DNA of 51,339 nt from Actinomycetes bacterium (GCA_021785005.1 JAJYGT010000077.1:1-51339); one strand, 5' to 3'. Shown: positions 26,313 through 36,374, counted from the first letter of the stretch. Notes: generated from the sequence alone by a model not told the origin. Translations and numbers: made by a program.

Positions 26313-27554
26313 TTAATCGGTATTAACTAGAGAGTCTGCCATTGCGTCGCCCCACTCAAGAGCCTCCAAATATGCAGTTTGTAAAGTTTTTGGATCCAAA
26401 AGACTTGGACCAGATGGATCGTCTAACCCGTGATCGAATTCCACAATGCCAAGTTGTAAAAACTCGGCTTCAACTAAAATCCTGCCTAGAATTCCTTCCA
26501 TGTGCAAGGTCGCTGCCAATACCTCGGGGTCGATTGGCAAGTCTCGCAAAGCATCCTCAATCGGGATGCCCAGCAAAACATCGAGGCAAGACAAAAGCCC
26601 AGTGGTATATGCAGCGTTGCCCAACGCAGGATCTATATGACTTGCAATTAGTTCGCACAATCGCGCTCTAACTAAGACTGAAGAAACTCGCTCAGTTGGC
26701 AACGATTCTGGTTCCACCAAGAGCATCAAGGTGACCCATGCTTGGAGTCGACGCCAACCTAGGATTACCAACGCTTCGTTCAAAGAGCGTACGGTTCGTA
26801 ACGTTCCGTAATAAGTACCTTCGCTTGCTGCTTGTAACACACGATAGCTCAAGGCCGGGTCGGTCCTTACGATATCGCCAATTGCATCTAATGAGGCATC
26901 GGAGCTGCTCAACTTTGACGCAAGCCTCACATTTGTCATATGCGACGGAGTGAGCGTTTTGCCTTCGATGATTTGGGGCCTGGACAAAACGTACCCTTGA
27001 AAAAAATCGAACCCAAGTTGCGTGCATACCTCAAGTTCATCCCAACTCTCGACCTTTAGTGCGACAGTTTTAACCCCAAATTTCTTTGCAAGTCCAAGTA
27101 GCGTTCTAGCTTCTTTTTGCGATGTCGCCTTGATGTCTATCTTGACATAGTTAGCAAGCCGTAAGAGAATTTCAGTATCAGGATTCCATGAAAAATTATC
27201 TATCGCCAAACTGTATCCACGTTCGCGAAGCGTTCTGCAACCCGCAATTATTTCGCTGTCAATATTTACACTCTTGAGGACTTCAATTACTGTTTTATTA
27301 GGTGGAAATACAATTGGCACCTCTCCGACCAGCACTTTTCTATCTGCGTTAATAAATAGATTGCGATCCCCGGTCAAGCGTTCGATTCCAAGGATAAAAG
27401 CGTCAATCATCAGTTGTGCGGTCATCAGATCGCCTTGACTAGTGGTGTGACTAGCGTCATTAGTCAGATAGCCACGAAATAGCAGTTCGTAGCCCATGAC
27501 ATTCAAGAGCCGATCAAAAATTGGTTGCCGTGCCAAAAGTGGCGCAGAACTCAT
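26313..27554 (-). CDS. EAL/HDOD signal-transduction protein, degenerate phosphodiesterase
   Basis: The 413-aa protein has an N-terminal EAL-like domain (about 1-195) and a C-terminal HDOD domain (about 200-395), the YuxH/CdgJ architecture. The EAL motif reads ELL (23-25), and the metal-binding DDFGTG motif reads DNFSWN (119-124), where the second Asp has become Asn. With that change it is unlikely to hydrolyse c-di-GMP and may instead bind it or act by protein contacts. It has its own transcription unit on the minus strand with a 289-base upstream gap. No signal peptide. Confidence 0.88.
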   Translation of the reverse strand: MSSAPLLARQPIFDRLLNVMGYELLFRGYLTNDASHTTSQGDLMTAQLMIDAFILGIERLTGDRNLFINADRKVLVGEVPIVFPPNKTVIEVLKSVNIDSEIIAGCRTLRERGYSLAIDNFSWNPDTEILLRLANYVKIDIKATSQKEARTLLGLAKKFGVKTVALKVESWDELEVCTQLGFDFFQGYVLSRPQIIEGKTLTPSHMTNVRLASKLSSSDASLDAIGDIVRTDPALSYRVLQAASEGTYYGTLRTVRSLNEALVILGWRRLQAWVTLMLLVEPESLPTERVSSVLVRARLCELIASHIDPALGNAAYTTGLLSCLDVLLGIPIEDALRDLPIDPEVLAATLHMEGILGRILVEAEFLQLGIVEFDHGLDDPSGPSLLDPKTLQTAYLEALEWGDAMADSLVNTD

Positions 27555-27843
27555 CGAAAACTTCCTCCGTGCACGGTCAGAATAACAGCAAGCAGTTGCA
27601 ATAACCTACTTACTGAATCGTCCCACCATTGCCAAACCTTGAGACCAACTCATGCACATTATGAGTGTTTTTCATGCGTGATTTGCATCTGAACGAAACA
27701 GCAGAAATACTTTGAGGCGACGAGCGACAAGGCTCGCCCACTACGCGGCAGTCGCATAGAAAAGCAAACTGCACCCCAAACTACCTATATCCAACTCTGA
27801 TCCTATAGCACAATATTTATACCAATCATCCCATCAGGTACGT

Positions 27844-29028
27844 TTATAAACTTGCTGGAAAACTAAAACTTATCGAAGCGTTAACGATCCCATATTGTGG
27901 CCAAGACGCATTTAGCGTTATTAGTCCTGCTGGGGGTATTGGCAGAACAATAAGCCATACTTCAAGCGGGCTATTCGGGTGTCTCCGAAAGCGATTAGCA
28001 GTAACTTCCCGACTCCCTTTTGTAAACCTTGGCGCCACGAGCGTGCCGGTACTTCGTCCATCTGGAAAAACAATCTCTAATTCAAGACCATCGTAAACGT
28101 CAGGGGTTCTGGCAGTTAAAGACCCTGATATGGTGGGGCGAGAACTTGCCATCAAATTTCGAATTTCGCGTGGGACAGTCTCGCCAACTATTCCAAGACG
28201 AAGTTCCAAACAATCAACCTTATGGCATTGAACGGTTTTTAGCACCAGCTTCGCGGGTCCAACTGCGCCGATATCAAGTGGAGTCTCTTTAGATATCCAT
28301 TTCGGCATTAACCCAGGCGGGTCAAAAGGACTAAACAAGCTTAAAGGGAACCCTCCTGAATTGTTGATTCCAATCCTAAATAGTTCTTCTAGTGCCGGTC
28401 GAATCAAAAGATCATTCATCAAAAAATTCTTCGAGGCGATCAACAGTCCGCTATCGTAATATTTCGCCCAAGTACCTTCAACGTCAAGTTGAAATATTCC
28501 TACGGCAACTGTATTGCCTTGTTGACCGTAAGTTCGTAGCGCTTCGGTGGCAATTTCCGAGACAAGTGGTCCATCGATCCCGGGCAAGTTTTGTCGCATC
28601 ACTTCTGTAGCGTGATCGGTACCATAAAACCAATTAGATGCCTCGGCCATGAGCGTCTTTAGTCGTTGGTACGCGTCACCTGCGTCTGTGTCGCGGGCAT
28701 CTGCAATAACGGCATCCATAAACCACTGTCTTGTGGTGGCAATTGCACGAAAAGCATCTTTGCTTTCACCCTGCTGAAGAGAAAGTGCAACCACGGTAGA
28801 AGCTTCGAGTGTTTCTTCCCACCAACGCGCCCAATGAAAAGTAGCCCCAGCAAGCATCGACTTGTCAAACAACCCACTTAAATCCGGGATTTCGCCCATT
28901 AATCTCGGAGGATAATCCGGTTCGCGAGATACTCGAAGGTTTAGCGCGTCGCGAACAAAAAGTGCGAAATGCAACGAAATTGGCCTATCAGAACTAAGAC
29001 GCCATGGCGGCGGGTTTTCACTAGACAT
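27844..29028 (-). CDS. Uncharacterised 394-aa protein
   Basis: A long single open frame with no signal or membrane segment. The N-terminal half is largely helical (about 40-190), and the C-terminal half looks beta-rich with a strand block near 330-385. No family or motif is recognised. Flanked by an EAL/HDOD gene and the HipAB pair without obvious operon links. The very Pro-rich N-terminus (SSENPPPWRL) suggests the start is real or nearly so. Confidence 0.7.
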   Translation of the reverse strand: MSSENPPPWRLSSDRPISLHFALFVRDALNLRVSREPDYPPRLMGEIPDLSGLFDKSMLAGATFHWARWWEETLEASTVVALSLQQGESKDAFRAIATTRQWFMDAVIADARDTDAGDAYQRLKTLMAEASNWFYGTDHATEVMRQNLPGIDGPLVSEIATEALRTYGQQGNTVAVGIFQLDVEGTWAKYYDSGLLIASKNFLMNDLLIRPALEELFRIGINNSGGFPLSLFSPFDPPGLMPKWISKETPLDIGAVGPAKLVLKTVQCHKVDCLELRLGIVGETVPREIRNLMASSRPTISGSLTARTPDVYDGLELEIVFPDGRSTGTLVAPRFTKGSREVTANRFRRHPNSPLEVWLIVLPIPPAGLITLNASWPQYGIVNASISFSFPASL

Positions 29029-29459
29029 ATCTCAACCTTACCCTAGTAAAAATGAGTCCCTATGCAAAATCTTGATCTGTCGACAGCGCTTCGTCACACA
29101 TATTAGTTGCAAATAATTACGAGATTTTTGAAAGTACGAACCGGGTTATGGAATTAATTGAAAAAATCACCTTGGAAACAAAAAATAACGACCGTCACAA
29201 TCCAAACCAAATAGTGAAATGAATAGATATATCCAAAAATAACAACTGCCAAAAAGATCGATAACGAATCCCTTACAGACCCATGATCAACACATTGCCA
29301 AAATTGCTGACCGCTTGGAAAATTTGCTCAGTAGTTATTCGCGATTTCAAAATTAGAAAGAATTGCTTCAAACTGAACTTTTCTCGAAGATAAACATCTG
29401 GCATGTAATTCTGATGGATGACTATACCTAGCTAAAGCAAGTTCTGTAATCTTAGGTCA
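29029..29459. other. Empty spacer between unknown gene and hipA
   Basis: About 430 bases with no credible gene, hairpin or repeat beyond A/T-rich word repetition. It contains the hipA 3' flank and the upstream region of the minus-strand 394-aa gene. Confidence 0.4.
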
Positions 29460-30725
29460 TCAATAATCAACCATCATCAGCTTTTGGCACCATTCGGCGC
29501 GCTCAGCGATTTTGTCAACCATTTTGGAAACAAACCCAAGGTCAATTGCACGCACGTCTTCAGATCGTGAAACGTCTAAAAATATATCGGCGACTCGATC
29601 TGTGACAGATATGACTCTTTCTCGTATGTATTCAACCTCTAACCCAAGGTCCTGTGCAACTTTAGCCCACGGACTAAACGTGGGAAATATTTTATCCTGT
29701 CCTCCCAAAGCCATGTCAAAGCGCATACGCTTTGAACGCTTGACATGCATCGTCGAGCTACTCATGCTATCGTTTGGAGCTAAACGCACTTGATTGCCGG
29801 ATAACAAAAATGACAATTGGCTACTCGAATTGCTAGTGTTCGCAATGACCCAATCCCAAATCAACCGATCCGCGTAGCGATGTAAATCCTCGGTCGCATC
29901 GCGGTAGCCCATGGAACGAACCATCAGTGAAGATAAGGCCTTGGGACAAATCAGTGCAAAGGCTTGCGTCGTTGAATGATCACCGGCCCCAAAGGCCTGC
30001 TTTACCGTTTCTTGGTGGATTTTCACGACGGAATTCGACATCAAAGCGCGATCAAAACGTTGAGCAATAAAATACCATTCTTCGCCAAATTTAATCGCAC
30101 GCTGAGCAACGGTTGCAAGCCCGAATGATCGTGCGGCCAGAAGGCACATATGTTCATTCAAATTAGGCTCGCCGTATTCGTCTAACAAATTCTTTAAAAC
30201 ATGGGTACTTCGACCAATCGTCATTGGAACCGACCGGGGTACCATTTCATGGACGCTTGAATTTAGTCGATATTGCTTTGGCAAGACAAGTAACTGATCC
30301 AATCTATCCTCGCCAAAATACTGCCGAGACCCGTCATTTACGAGAGCTTCAAGCCAGCGGTATGTCTCTAAGTCAAAAGAACTATCGCCTGGTTCGCTGG
30401 CTTGAGATTCTTGGCCAAACTCAACACTGCCTTTGATGTCGCGATTACCCAAAAGGCCAGATAATTCCTGCGTAAAATCACCAACCTTGTTGCTTGATGT
30501 CTCAAGTGACAGCGGTCCAAGACTTTTAAGAAGGTCGCGGATCCAAGGACCAATCACACCATCGGAGTGTGTCGCTATTTGAGGGGGCATCGACAACGAC
30601 AAGGGAGTGGGACAAGGCAAATTGCGGTATTGCTCATCGTACGAGAAATAACATTTGCCTTTCGCGTTAACTTCTAGGGTTCCTACAACGTGACCGTCAA
30701 GAGAAACGGTTATCGGGCGCTTCAA
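29460..30725 (-). CDS. HipA-family protein, degenerate kinase
   Basis: The fold and context are those of HipA toxin kinases: an N-terminal HipA_N region (GHVVGTLEVN, YDEQYRNLPCPTPLSLSMP), a lysine in VLK (178), ENEH-like LNEHMCLLAA (189-198), and RFDRALMS (223-230). The catalytic elements are lost. The loop normally reading N-x-D-x-H-x-x-K-N here reads NTSNSSSQ (296-303), so Asp, His, Lys and the second Asn are all replaced. No phosphate-binding SLAGAQ-type loop is visible before Lys178. Asp319 in APND survives. So it is probably a pseudokinase. It overlaps hipB by 4 bases. Alternative: a HipA-like fold with another function. Confidence 0.82.
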   Translation of the reverse strand: MKRPITVSLDGHVVGTLEVNAKGKCYFSYDEQYRNLPCPTPLSLSMPPQIATHSDGVIGPWIRDLLKSLGPLSLETSSNKVGDFTQELSGLLGNRDIKGSVEFGQESQASEPGDSSFDLETYRWLEALVNDGSRQYFGEDRLDQLLVLPKQYRLNSSVHEMVPRSVPMTIGRSTHVLKNLLDEYGEPNLNEHMCLLAARSFGLATVAQRAIKFGEEWYFIAQRFDRALMSNSVVKIHQETVKQAFGAGDHSTTQAFALICPKALSSLMVRSMGYRDATEDLHRYADRLIWDWVIANTSNSSSQLSFLLSGNQVRLAPNDSMSSSTMHVKRSKRMRFDMALGGQDKIFPTFSPWAKVAQDLGLEVEYIRERVISVTDRVADIFLDVSRSEDVRAIDLGFVSKMVDKIAERAEWCQKLMMVDY

Positions 30726-30994
30726 GACACAAACCTTGTCAAAAACACGTTCAAATCCAACGAATCTTGTTCTGTCCCACTTCGGATATCAGTCGACAGA
30801 TTCACCAATATCCCAAGAACCTCAAGAACCCGTAGAACCAAGGCGAACTCAACAGTTGACTTTCCCGTCTCGAGTGCATTTATCCACTCGCGCGACACAC
30901 CAGCCATTTGGGCCAAATCGGCCTGAGTTAGTTTAAGATCTATTCGTCTTCCCCGAATCCAGGCTGCAACTTCACCAAATGACCTTATGTACAA
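30722..30994 (-). CDS. hipB: HipB-like antitoxin, helix-turn-helix regulator
   Basis: This 90-aa protein has an XRE/Cro-type helix-turn-helix (LTQADLAQMAGVSREWINALETGKS at about 20-43). It overlaps the HipA-like gene by 4 bases and comes first, as is usual for HipBA pairs, where the antitoxin represses its own promoter and binds the toxin. Because the HipA partner looks catalytically dead, the pair may now act as a regulator, not a toxin-antitoxin system. Confidence 0.82.
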   Translation of the reverse strand: MYIRSFGEVAAWIRGRRIDLKLTQADLAQMAGVSREWINALETGKSTVEFALVLRVLEVLGILVNLSTDIRSGTEQDSLDLNVFLTRFVS

Positions 30995-31949
30995 AACGAC
31001 TCCTAGTACAAAATACGATCGAACTCAGGGATATCATTTCCAAGCGTGCCCATAAGCACAGTATCCAATATGGACGTTAGTACACATGCCTACCAAAATC
31101 AGCTGCCAAAAGGGTCGAAATCGTTGCATCAAATTTTCAAAGCGACAAGCGTTAGCCGCGCGCGAAACGCACAACTCTATCAAGTGTTGCCAATAAGGCA
31201 CCATACACCAGTTTCAAAAACAAGGTCAAAATGCAAAACAACAGCGTGATATCGATTACGTACAGCTGTTGGTATGCAACCATTTTTTGATCAATCACGT
31301 GTTGGACTCTGGCACTCTAACGACAAAGCATATTGCCAGCCATTTCCCACAAATGGCACCGTGTTTCACCTACAAGTCCAAACGACATGTTGCGTTTCGG
31401 TCAAAAATGCACACTGGTCCATAATGCAAAAAACAAATTTTGAAATATTTGCAACTGCAGTCAAATAAAAGTTTTTGCCACTATGGTCGATAGCTCAAAA
31501 GTCAATCGTGGCCACAAAATCGATCCCAATACAAAATAATGCCGCACTATCGATTTATCCAATTACATAAACTAAGAATCGCAGAAGCACAAACGGACTA
31601 AGTCAGCCGACCAGAGCTTTACGTAAACTGTCGACCTTGGCAAATAGACCTTTATATTGTGCAATTCTTCAACAAACTAGGCGCCGCCTTTGCTCTTTTA
31701 CTCGCCCATGAATTTCAAGAAATCCCAAGTTTCACCGATCTCAGTACTCGATGACTCTAAGAATCGATGTGTGTACCTATCTTTGAGCTCGCAAAGCTAT
31801 GAGCAATCATTGCATCAAAATTATCAGGTATTTATAGCTGCATCGACTGCGACGACGAGTATCAAAGTTGGATTAACAATTTATAGACAATCATTGACTT
31901 GTCAGCAATCTCTTGCCTAAGAAGTCATTCAAATCGTCGAACGACAGTG
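30995..31949. other. Long gene-free stretch after the hipBA promoter side
   Basis: Roughly 950 bases with no credible coding frame; the candidate frames are short, lack ribosome sites and read as random. The segment holds the hipB promoter (operators not identified) and is rich in CAAAA and TGCA words. I see no tRNA, terminator, or repeat array. It may be decayed DNA. Confidence 0.45.
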
Positions 31950-32321
31950 CTATAGAGCCTCGAGCGCACCTGCTAAAAGACCTGTAGCCTCTTCTGCCAA
32001 CACTTTCATCTCGGGAGAGTCCATCATCACTGAAGGATCCATCGCGGAGACTTTAACTGAGCCATTAACATCTTCTAAGACGACATTGCACGGCATAATC
32101 AATGCCACAGAAGGATCAACCTCCAAGGCTCGATTTGCAAAGGAGGGATTGCACGCACCAAGAATTTTGAGCGCGGAACGCTCGACACCGAGCTTTACCC
32201 GCAGCGTTTCCGCGACATCAATCTCAGTCAAAATACCAAAACCACGTGCACTAAGCTCGCTACGTACAGCTGCTTCAACGGTCGCCATATCTCCTTGAAC
32301 AATTTTGGTTAAACCCTGCAT
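31950..32321 (-). CDS. DUF302-family protein
   Basis: The 123-aa protein shows the DUF302 pattern: an N-terminal GFGILTEID, then ILGACNPSFANRAL (about 59-72) with its conserved Cys, and IMPCNVVLEDVNG (about 79-91) with a second Cys. The family has a compact alpha/beta fold and an unknown role, often linked to redox or metal stress. A good AGGAGAC-like ribosome site precedes the ATG. Transcribed alone, between a gene-free stretch and the amt terminator. Cytoplasmic. Confidence 0.9.
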   Translation of the reverse strand: MQGLTKIVQGDMATVEAAVRSELSARGFGILTEIDVAETLRVKLGVERSALKILGACNPSFANRALEVDPSVALIMPCNVVLEDVNGSVKVSAMDPSVMMDSPEMKVLAEEATGLLAGALEAL

Positions 32322-32725
32322 ATCGTCTCCTTGAATAGTGTGCGAAAACTAACTTTAACGCGATCCTAAATACCCTAGCAGGTATCTGATACCTGACATT
32401 CTGTCCAACATGCCACGAATTAACAATGAAATACAGGGCGACAAGCCAAATGCTTGACACTAGGTCGATGAACTCACACTAACACGGACGCAAAAGTAAT
32501 GCAATCCGCGATCTTGGTCGTAACCTATTCCTCAGAAGCTACGCACCGCGTCATCAAAACACTTCCTTACCGTGCTGCACATTTAACCGCTTGAATCGCA
32601 CGCGGTTAAATGGCAAATGGGCCAAAGGGATTACTCCCTTTGGCCCATTTCTTGCCAGATCACTACCGAATGCATCCTGCATTTTGTGGAATCAGAATAA
32701 CAACGCGTTACTTTGATCTTTTAGG
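32322..32725. other. Intergenic region, DUF302 upstream and amt downstream
   Basis: This holds the DUF302 promoter and two hairpins downstream of the amt gene: 32583-32590 with 32602-32609 (8 bp), and the stronger 32615-32650 terminator. No gene is seen. Confidence 0.5.
32615..32650 (-). terminator. Perfect 16-bp hairpin terminator of amt
   Basis: Arms 32615-32630 and 32635-32650 are perfectly complementary around a 4-base loop. On the minus strand the stem is followed by gccattt, a short T-tract. It lies about 75 bases beyond the amt stop. A second, weaker hairpin lies just past it. Confidence 0.75.
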
Positions 32726-34081
32726 TCAAGAAAGTACGCGAGATGCAGTATCTGTAGGTTCGACTTGCTCACCGTGGATCGCAAGATCACCAATCTCAAG
32801 AATGTCATCGCTAAAGCGTAGAGGCGTAATCAGCTTGACGATATGCAACAAGATGTACGTTCCTATTGCGCTATAGCCAATAATCCAGAGTCCTCCGAAC
32901 AACTGCAACACCACCTGCCATGGATGTCCGTAAAAGAGACCTTTGACAGAAACGTCTGATGCTTTACCGATTCCAAGATAGACAATCATCTTAGGATCAG
33001 CAAACAGACCAGTCATAATACCACCCAAAAGTCCTGCAACACCGTGGGTGTGGATAACTCCTAGTGCATCGTCGACCTTCGCAAAGATCCATTTTTGCGA
33101 GAGCTTATTGAAGGAGAACCATACAACGAACGAACCGATGGCACCGATCGCGATAGCACCCCATCCATTGACATAACCTGCAGCAGGAGTAATTCCTACG
33201 AGTCCAACGATCATACCGTTGACGGCGCCAAGGAACGTGGATTTCTTATGCTTAGACAGAAGGTCCATGATAACCCAAGTCATCAAAGCTACCGCAGTTG
33301 CAACGTTGGTGTTGAGCACAGCTGACGCTGCGTCCGCACCGGCAAAGTAGGGGTCACCACCATTGAAACCATTCCAACCGAGCCACAGGATGCCAGCTCC
33401 GACAGCCACTAACAACAGGTTCGTTGGAGCAGCTTGTTCCCTGTCTTTCTTTAGTCGTGGTCCAATGACGGCCGCAGCTACGAAGCCCGTGACGCCTGCC
33501 GACAAGTGGATGACATAGCCTCCCGAGTAGTCAACAACGCCTTTAGCAGAGAAGTAGCCTCCACCCCAAAGCAAGAAGGCGTTGATAGAATAAACAAACG
33601 TTGTCCACAATGGCACGAACAAGAGCCATGCCTTTATGCTCATACGTCCAAGAACGCTGCCCAGGAAAAGTAGCGGCGTAATTGCAGCAAACACAAACTG
33701 AAAATAAATAAGAGCCGAGTTAGGAAAGCGAAACTTAGGCATGAACCCGGCGCCGCTTACCAACGGAATGTTTGCCTGCAACTGCTCACCAAAGTGATCA
33801 AGTACAGGTCCGGGATGACCGACAAACTGTCCTAATATGCCAGGTCCAAAATTGACCGGCGTTCCAAATCCCATTTTGAAAGCCCAAAGGACCCACACTA
33901 TCAAAACAGAGGCGAATGCCGTAAAAGCCATGGTCATGGTGTTCACGACCCACTTTTTATGGACAAGTCCTCCGTAGAATACTGCGATCCCTGGAATACT
34001 CATGAGCCCAACTAGTGTCGCAGCTACGAGCTGCCAGGTGTTATCCCCTGGACTAAGCCACGACGGGTAGGGTATTAGCAT
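32726..34081 (-). CDS. amt: Ammonium transporter (Amt family)
   Basis: Imports ammonium across the membrane as a trimer. I place the start at ATG 34081 because AGGAGG (34092-34097) lies 10 bases before it; the frame opens at 34216 but the extra N-terminus is unlikely. Eleven helices are expected, and the family motifs are seen: FYGGLVHKK, STALIYFQFVFAAITPLLF-type helix, GGYVIHLSAGVTGF with the pore histidine, GWNGFNGGDPYFAG and THGVAGLLGGIMTGLFAD with the second pore histidine. A GlnR-like motif lies upstream at 34136-34162. The PII gene is divergent, 950 bases away. Confidence 0.96.
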   Translation of the reverse strand: MLIPYPSWLSPGDNTWQLVAATLVGLMSIPGIAVFYGGLVHKKWVVNTMTMAFTAFASVLIVWVLWAFKMGFGTPVNFGPGILGQFVGHPGPVLDHFGEQLQANIPLVSGAGFMPKFRFPNSALIYFQFVFAAITPLLFLGSVLGRMSIKAWLLFVPLWTTFVYSINAFLLWGGGYFSAKGVVDYSGGYVIHLSAGVTGFVAAAVIGPRLKKDREQAAPTNLLLVAVGAGILWLGWNGFNGGDPYFAGADAASAVLNTNVATAVALMTWVIMDLLSKHKKSTFLGAVNGMIVGLVGITPAAGYVNGWGAIAIGAIGSFVVWFSFNKLSQKWIFAKVDDALGVIHTHGVAGLLGGIMTGLFADPKMIVYLGIGKASDVSVKGLFYGHPWQVVLQLFGGLWIIGYSAIGTYILLHIVKLITPLRFSDDILEIGDLAIHGEQVEPTDTASRVLS

Positions 34082-34135
34082 TAAACTGAAACCTCCTGGT
34101 AGATCAATCTCGAGGTCCAACGTTATAAACCGAGT

Positions 34136-34162
34136 GTTTCGAACCTGTGTCGGCTTTGTTAC
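34136..34162 (-). promoter_or_regulatory. GlnR-like operator near amt
   Basis: On the minus strand the sequence reads GTAAC, 6 bases, GACAC, 6 bases, GAAAC. Actinobacterial GlnR binds GTnAC-n6-GAAAC arrays with 11-base periodicity, so three half-sites are in register. It lies about 55-80 bases upstream of the amt start. Match by eye only. Confidence 0.45.
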
Positions 34163-34780
34163 AGCGATGTTAATCCGATAAGACGATGCTGAGAACCCCG
34201 AGCGATCAAAGCTCAACTACCTGGGATAACGGCGTCCAAGATGATTTATAGACCCGTTATTTAATTTTCGAGGGTCGCTACAAACAACACGGGACAACCA
34301 CAGTTTGACCAACGTCGATGCGACTTCAGTATCGAAACCTTGAAAGCGTGCCAACAAAAATGGACATCCCTCCAATTTAATAAAAACAGCGGCGCGGTGC
34401 AAGAATCGCGCGATTGTTTACTCCACGGTCTAAGGAGATGCTAAAACAGAGAAATGGCTCGATTTGCAAACGCCCAGCCACGTAAAAACAGCAGCTTTCA
34501 ATCAGAGGCAACTTCAATGATTGTTTCACTTTTGTTTGCAATTCTCGTCGCGCCTGGTAAAAACGAACTTATAACGTATTGGAGATCGATCAATGCGCTA
34601 GACGCACCCAACGCTTTTAAATTTATAAATATCGGGGTCGAAACCGGGATTTGACATTTTTATCGATATGTCAAGACATTTTATTGGGTGCTACCTAGCC
34701 TGTGACTAGGGTGATTGTGTTACCCAACTCGTCGCGACCCAATCACGATCCAGAGGGTGAATTTGCTCGTGCCAGACCGC

Positions 34781-34818
34781 GTAACACAAACGTAACAGTT
34801 TTGAATTACTCCCGAAAC
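34781..34818 (+). promoter_or_regulatory. Four-box GlnR-like operator upstream of the PII gene
   Basis: Reads GTAAC-n6-GTAAC-n6-GAATT-n6-GAAAC, four boxes at exact 11-base spacing as in the GlnR consensus (GTnAC-n6-GAAAC repeated). It lies 14 bases upstream of a putative -35 (TTGACC at 34833), consistent with activation by GlnR under nitrogen limitation. It is about 210 bases before the PII start. Confidence 0.6.
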
Positions 34819-34992
34819 ATCGTCAAAATAATTTGACCTCGTCAACTTCTGCATAGAATCGCCGGAAAACCAGTGTGACTTGCAGCAGCTGTAGTAAGTT
34901 ATTGTTTAATTAGCTAACGATAGAGCGAACCGTATGGGGAGCAATGTCAAAGCGGTTTAAATGCGATTCAGTTCTCGGGTGTTAAAATCTAG

Positions 34993-35367
<375 letters not shown>

Positions 35368-35502
35368 CTCCAAAGTATTGCGATAGTCTCATAAAAAATA
35401 GATGTCGTGCGCACAATGCGTTCTGCATTTTCTGTGCCGAATATTAGCATAGCTTTGGTTTAAAGCGATCACAATAGAGCTCGATTAGGTATACGTTTTA
35501 GA

Positions 35503-35537
35503 AAGAACCGACAAGGCTAACAGTCTTGTCGGTTCTT
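35503..35537. terminator. Hairpin terminator between PII and GntR genes
   Basis: Perfect 13-bp inverted repeat (aagaaccgacaag, 35503-35515, with cttgtcggttctt, 35525-35537) and a 9-base loop. T-tracts lie on both sides (ggttttc to the right; tctaaaacg read on the other strand), so it could terminate both the PII gene and the convergent regulator gene. Confidence 0.75.
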
Positions 35538-35566
35538 GGTTTTCAACCATATTTACAGACACAGAT

Positions 35567-36205
35567 TTACGAAAGAGATTGGCGCTCGCCATGATCGCGC
35601 AGAGCGTCAAGCACTAGGGCTACATCACCTTTTTCAATGCTTTCGAGCAGCACCCGATGGCGTTTTACCCCATTCTCATAATCACCAGCAACTTCGGTTT
35701 CGGTCCGCAGATTGTCAGACATACAAAGCTGCATCTTATCCATGAGACCAATATAAGTCTCAACTAAAAGTGCGTGGTTTGCCATGCTGATAAGCGCAAC
35801 ATGGAAGTCGCGATTCGATCGCACAATTTCAGCGTGATCCGAGCGCTTGGCCGCATCTGCCATGTCACCAAGTGCTTTACGCATCATCTCGATGCTCTCT
35901 GGATTCGGTCGTGGGAACGCTTTTATGGCCGCGAAATTTTCGAGTGCTTCACGGAGCGAATAAATCTCATTTACCTCTTTTGCGCTGAGACTTACCACCC
36001 GGGAACCTTTCCTCGGTGCTTGCTCCACGATTCCTCGCTGCGCCAATTCCCTTAGCGCTTCACGCAGTGGTGGACGACTAACACCCAACGCAGCACTCAA
36101 TTCATTTTCCCTGAGCTTTTCGCCAGGTTTATAAACACCGGTATGGATCAAGCGTTGAATCTCAGCGACGGCCAAATCAACTAGGCTTCGTTGTTCTATT
36201 CGCAC
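35567..36205 (-). CDS. FCD-domain GntR regulator at the end of the second N cluster
   Basis: The 212-aa protein has a winged helix-turn-helix (LRENELSAALGVSRPPLREALRELA, about 33-57) and an FCD domain with metal-site residues (DFHVALISMAN, KRHRVLLESIEKGD, RDHGERQS). It lies 170 bases downstream of the uricase-like gene. A G/C-rich 6-bp hairpin (36228-36245) occurs just upstream of its start. It probably regulates the uricase-like/amidohydrolase/transporter genes, responding to an acid intermediate. It is not closely identical to the other GntR protein in this window. Confidence 0.85.
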   Translation of the reverse strand: MRIEQRSLVDLAVAEIQRLIHTGVYKPGEKLRENELSAALGVSRPPLREALRELAQRGIVEQAPRKGSRVVSLSAKEVNEIYSLREALENFAAIKAFPRPNPESIEMMRKALGDMADAAKRSDHAEIVRSNRDFHVALISMANHALLVETYIGLMDKMQLCMSDNLRTETEVAGDYENGVKRHRVLLESIEKGDVALVLDALRDHGERQSLS

Positions 36206-36374
36206 GCCTTTATTCCTCCAGCTCGTCGGGGAGATAAAACTCCCCTTCAGTTGACGTTAATCGAATACAATATACCTTTCGAGCATACATCCGTCGTAGT
36301 TATCGCTAGTTTCCAACTAAGCGCCCAAAATTAAATCCAGTACAACCGTTACGATAGTGCCCTCGTGACTCTCT

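Noticed and set aside
29460-30725. Calling HipA an active toxin kinase
   Set aside because: The catalytic Asp loop and the phosphate-binding loop are both lost.
34082-34216. N-terminal 45 residues of the ammonium transporter frame
   Set aside because: The AGGAGG ribosome site fits the ATG at 34081, and the extension is not seen in this family.
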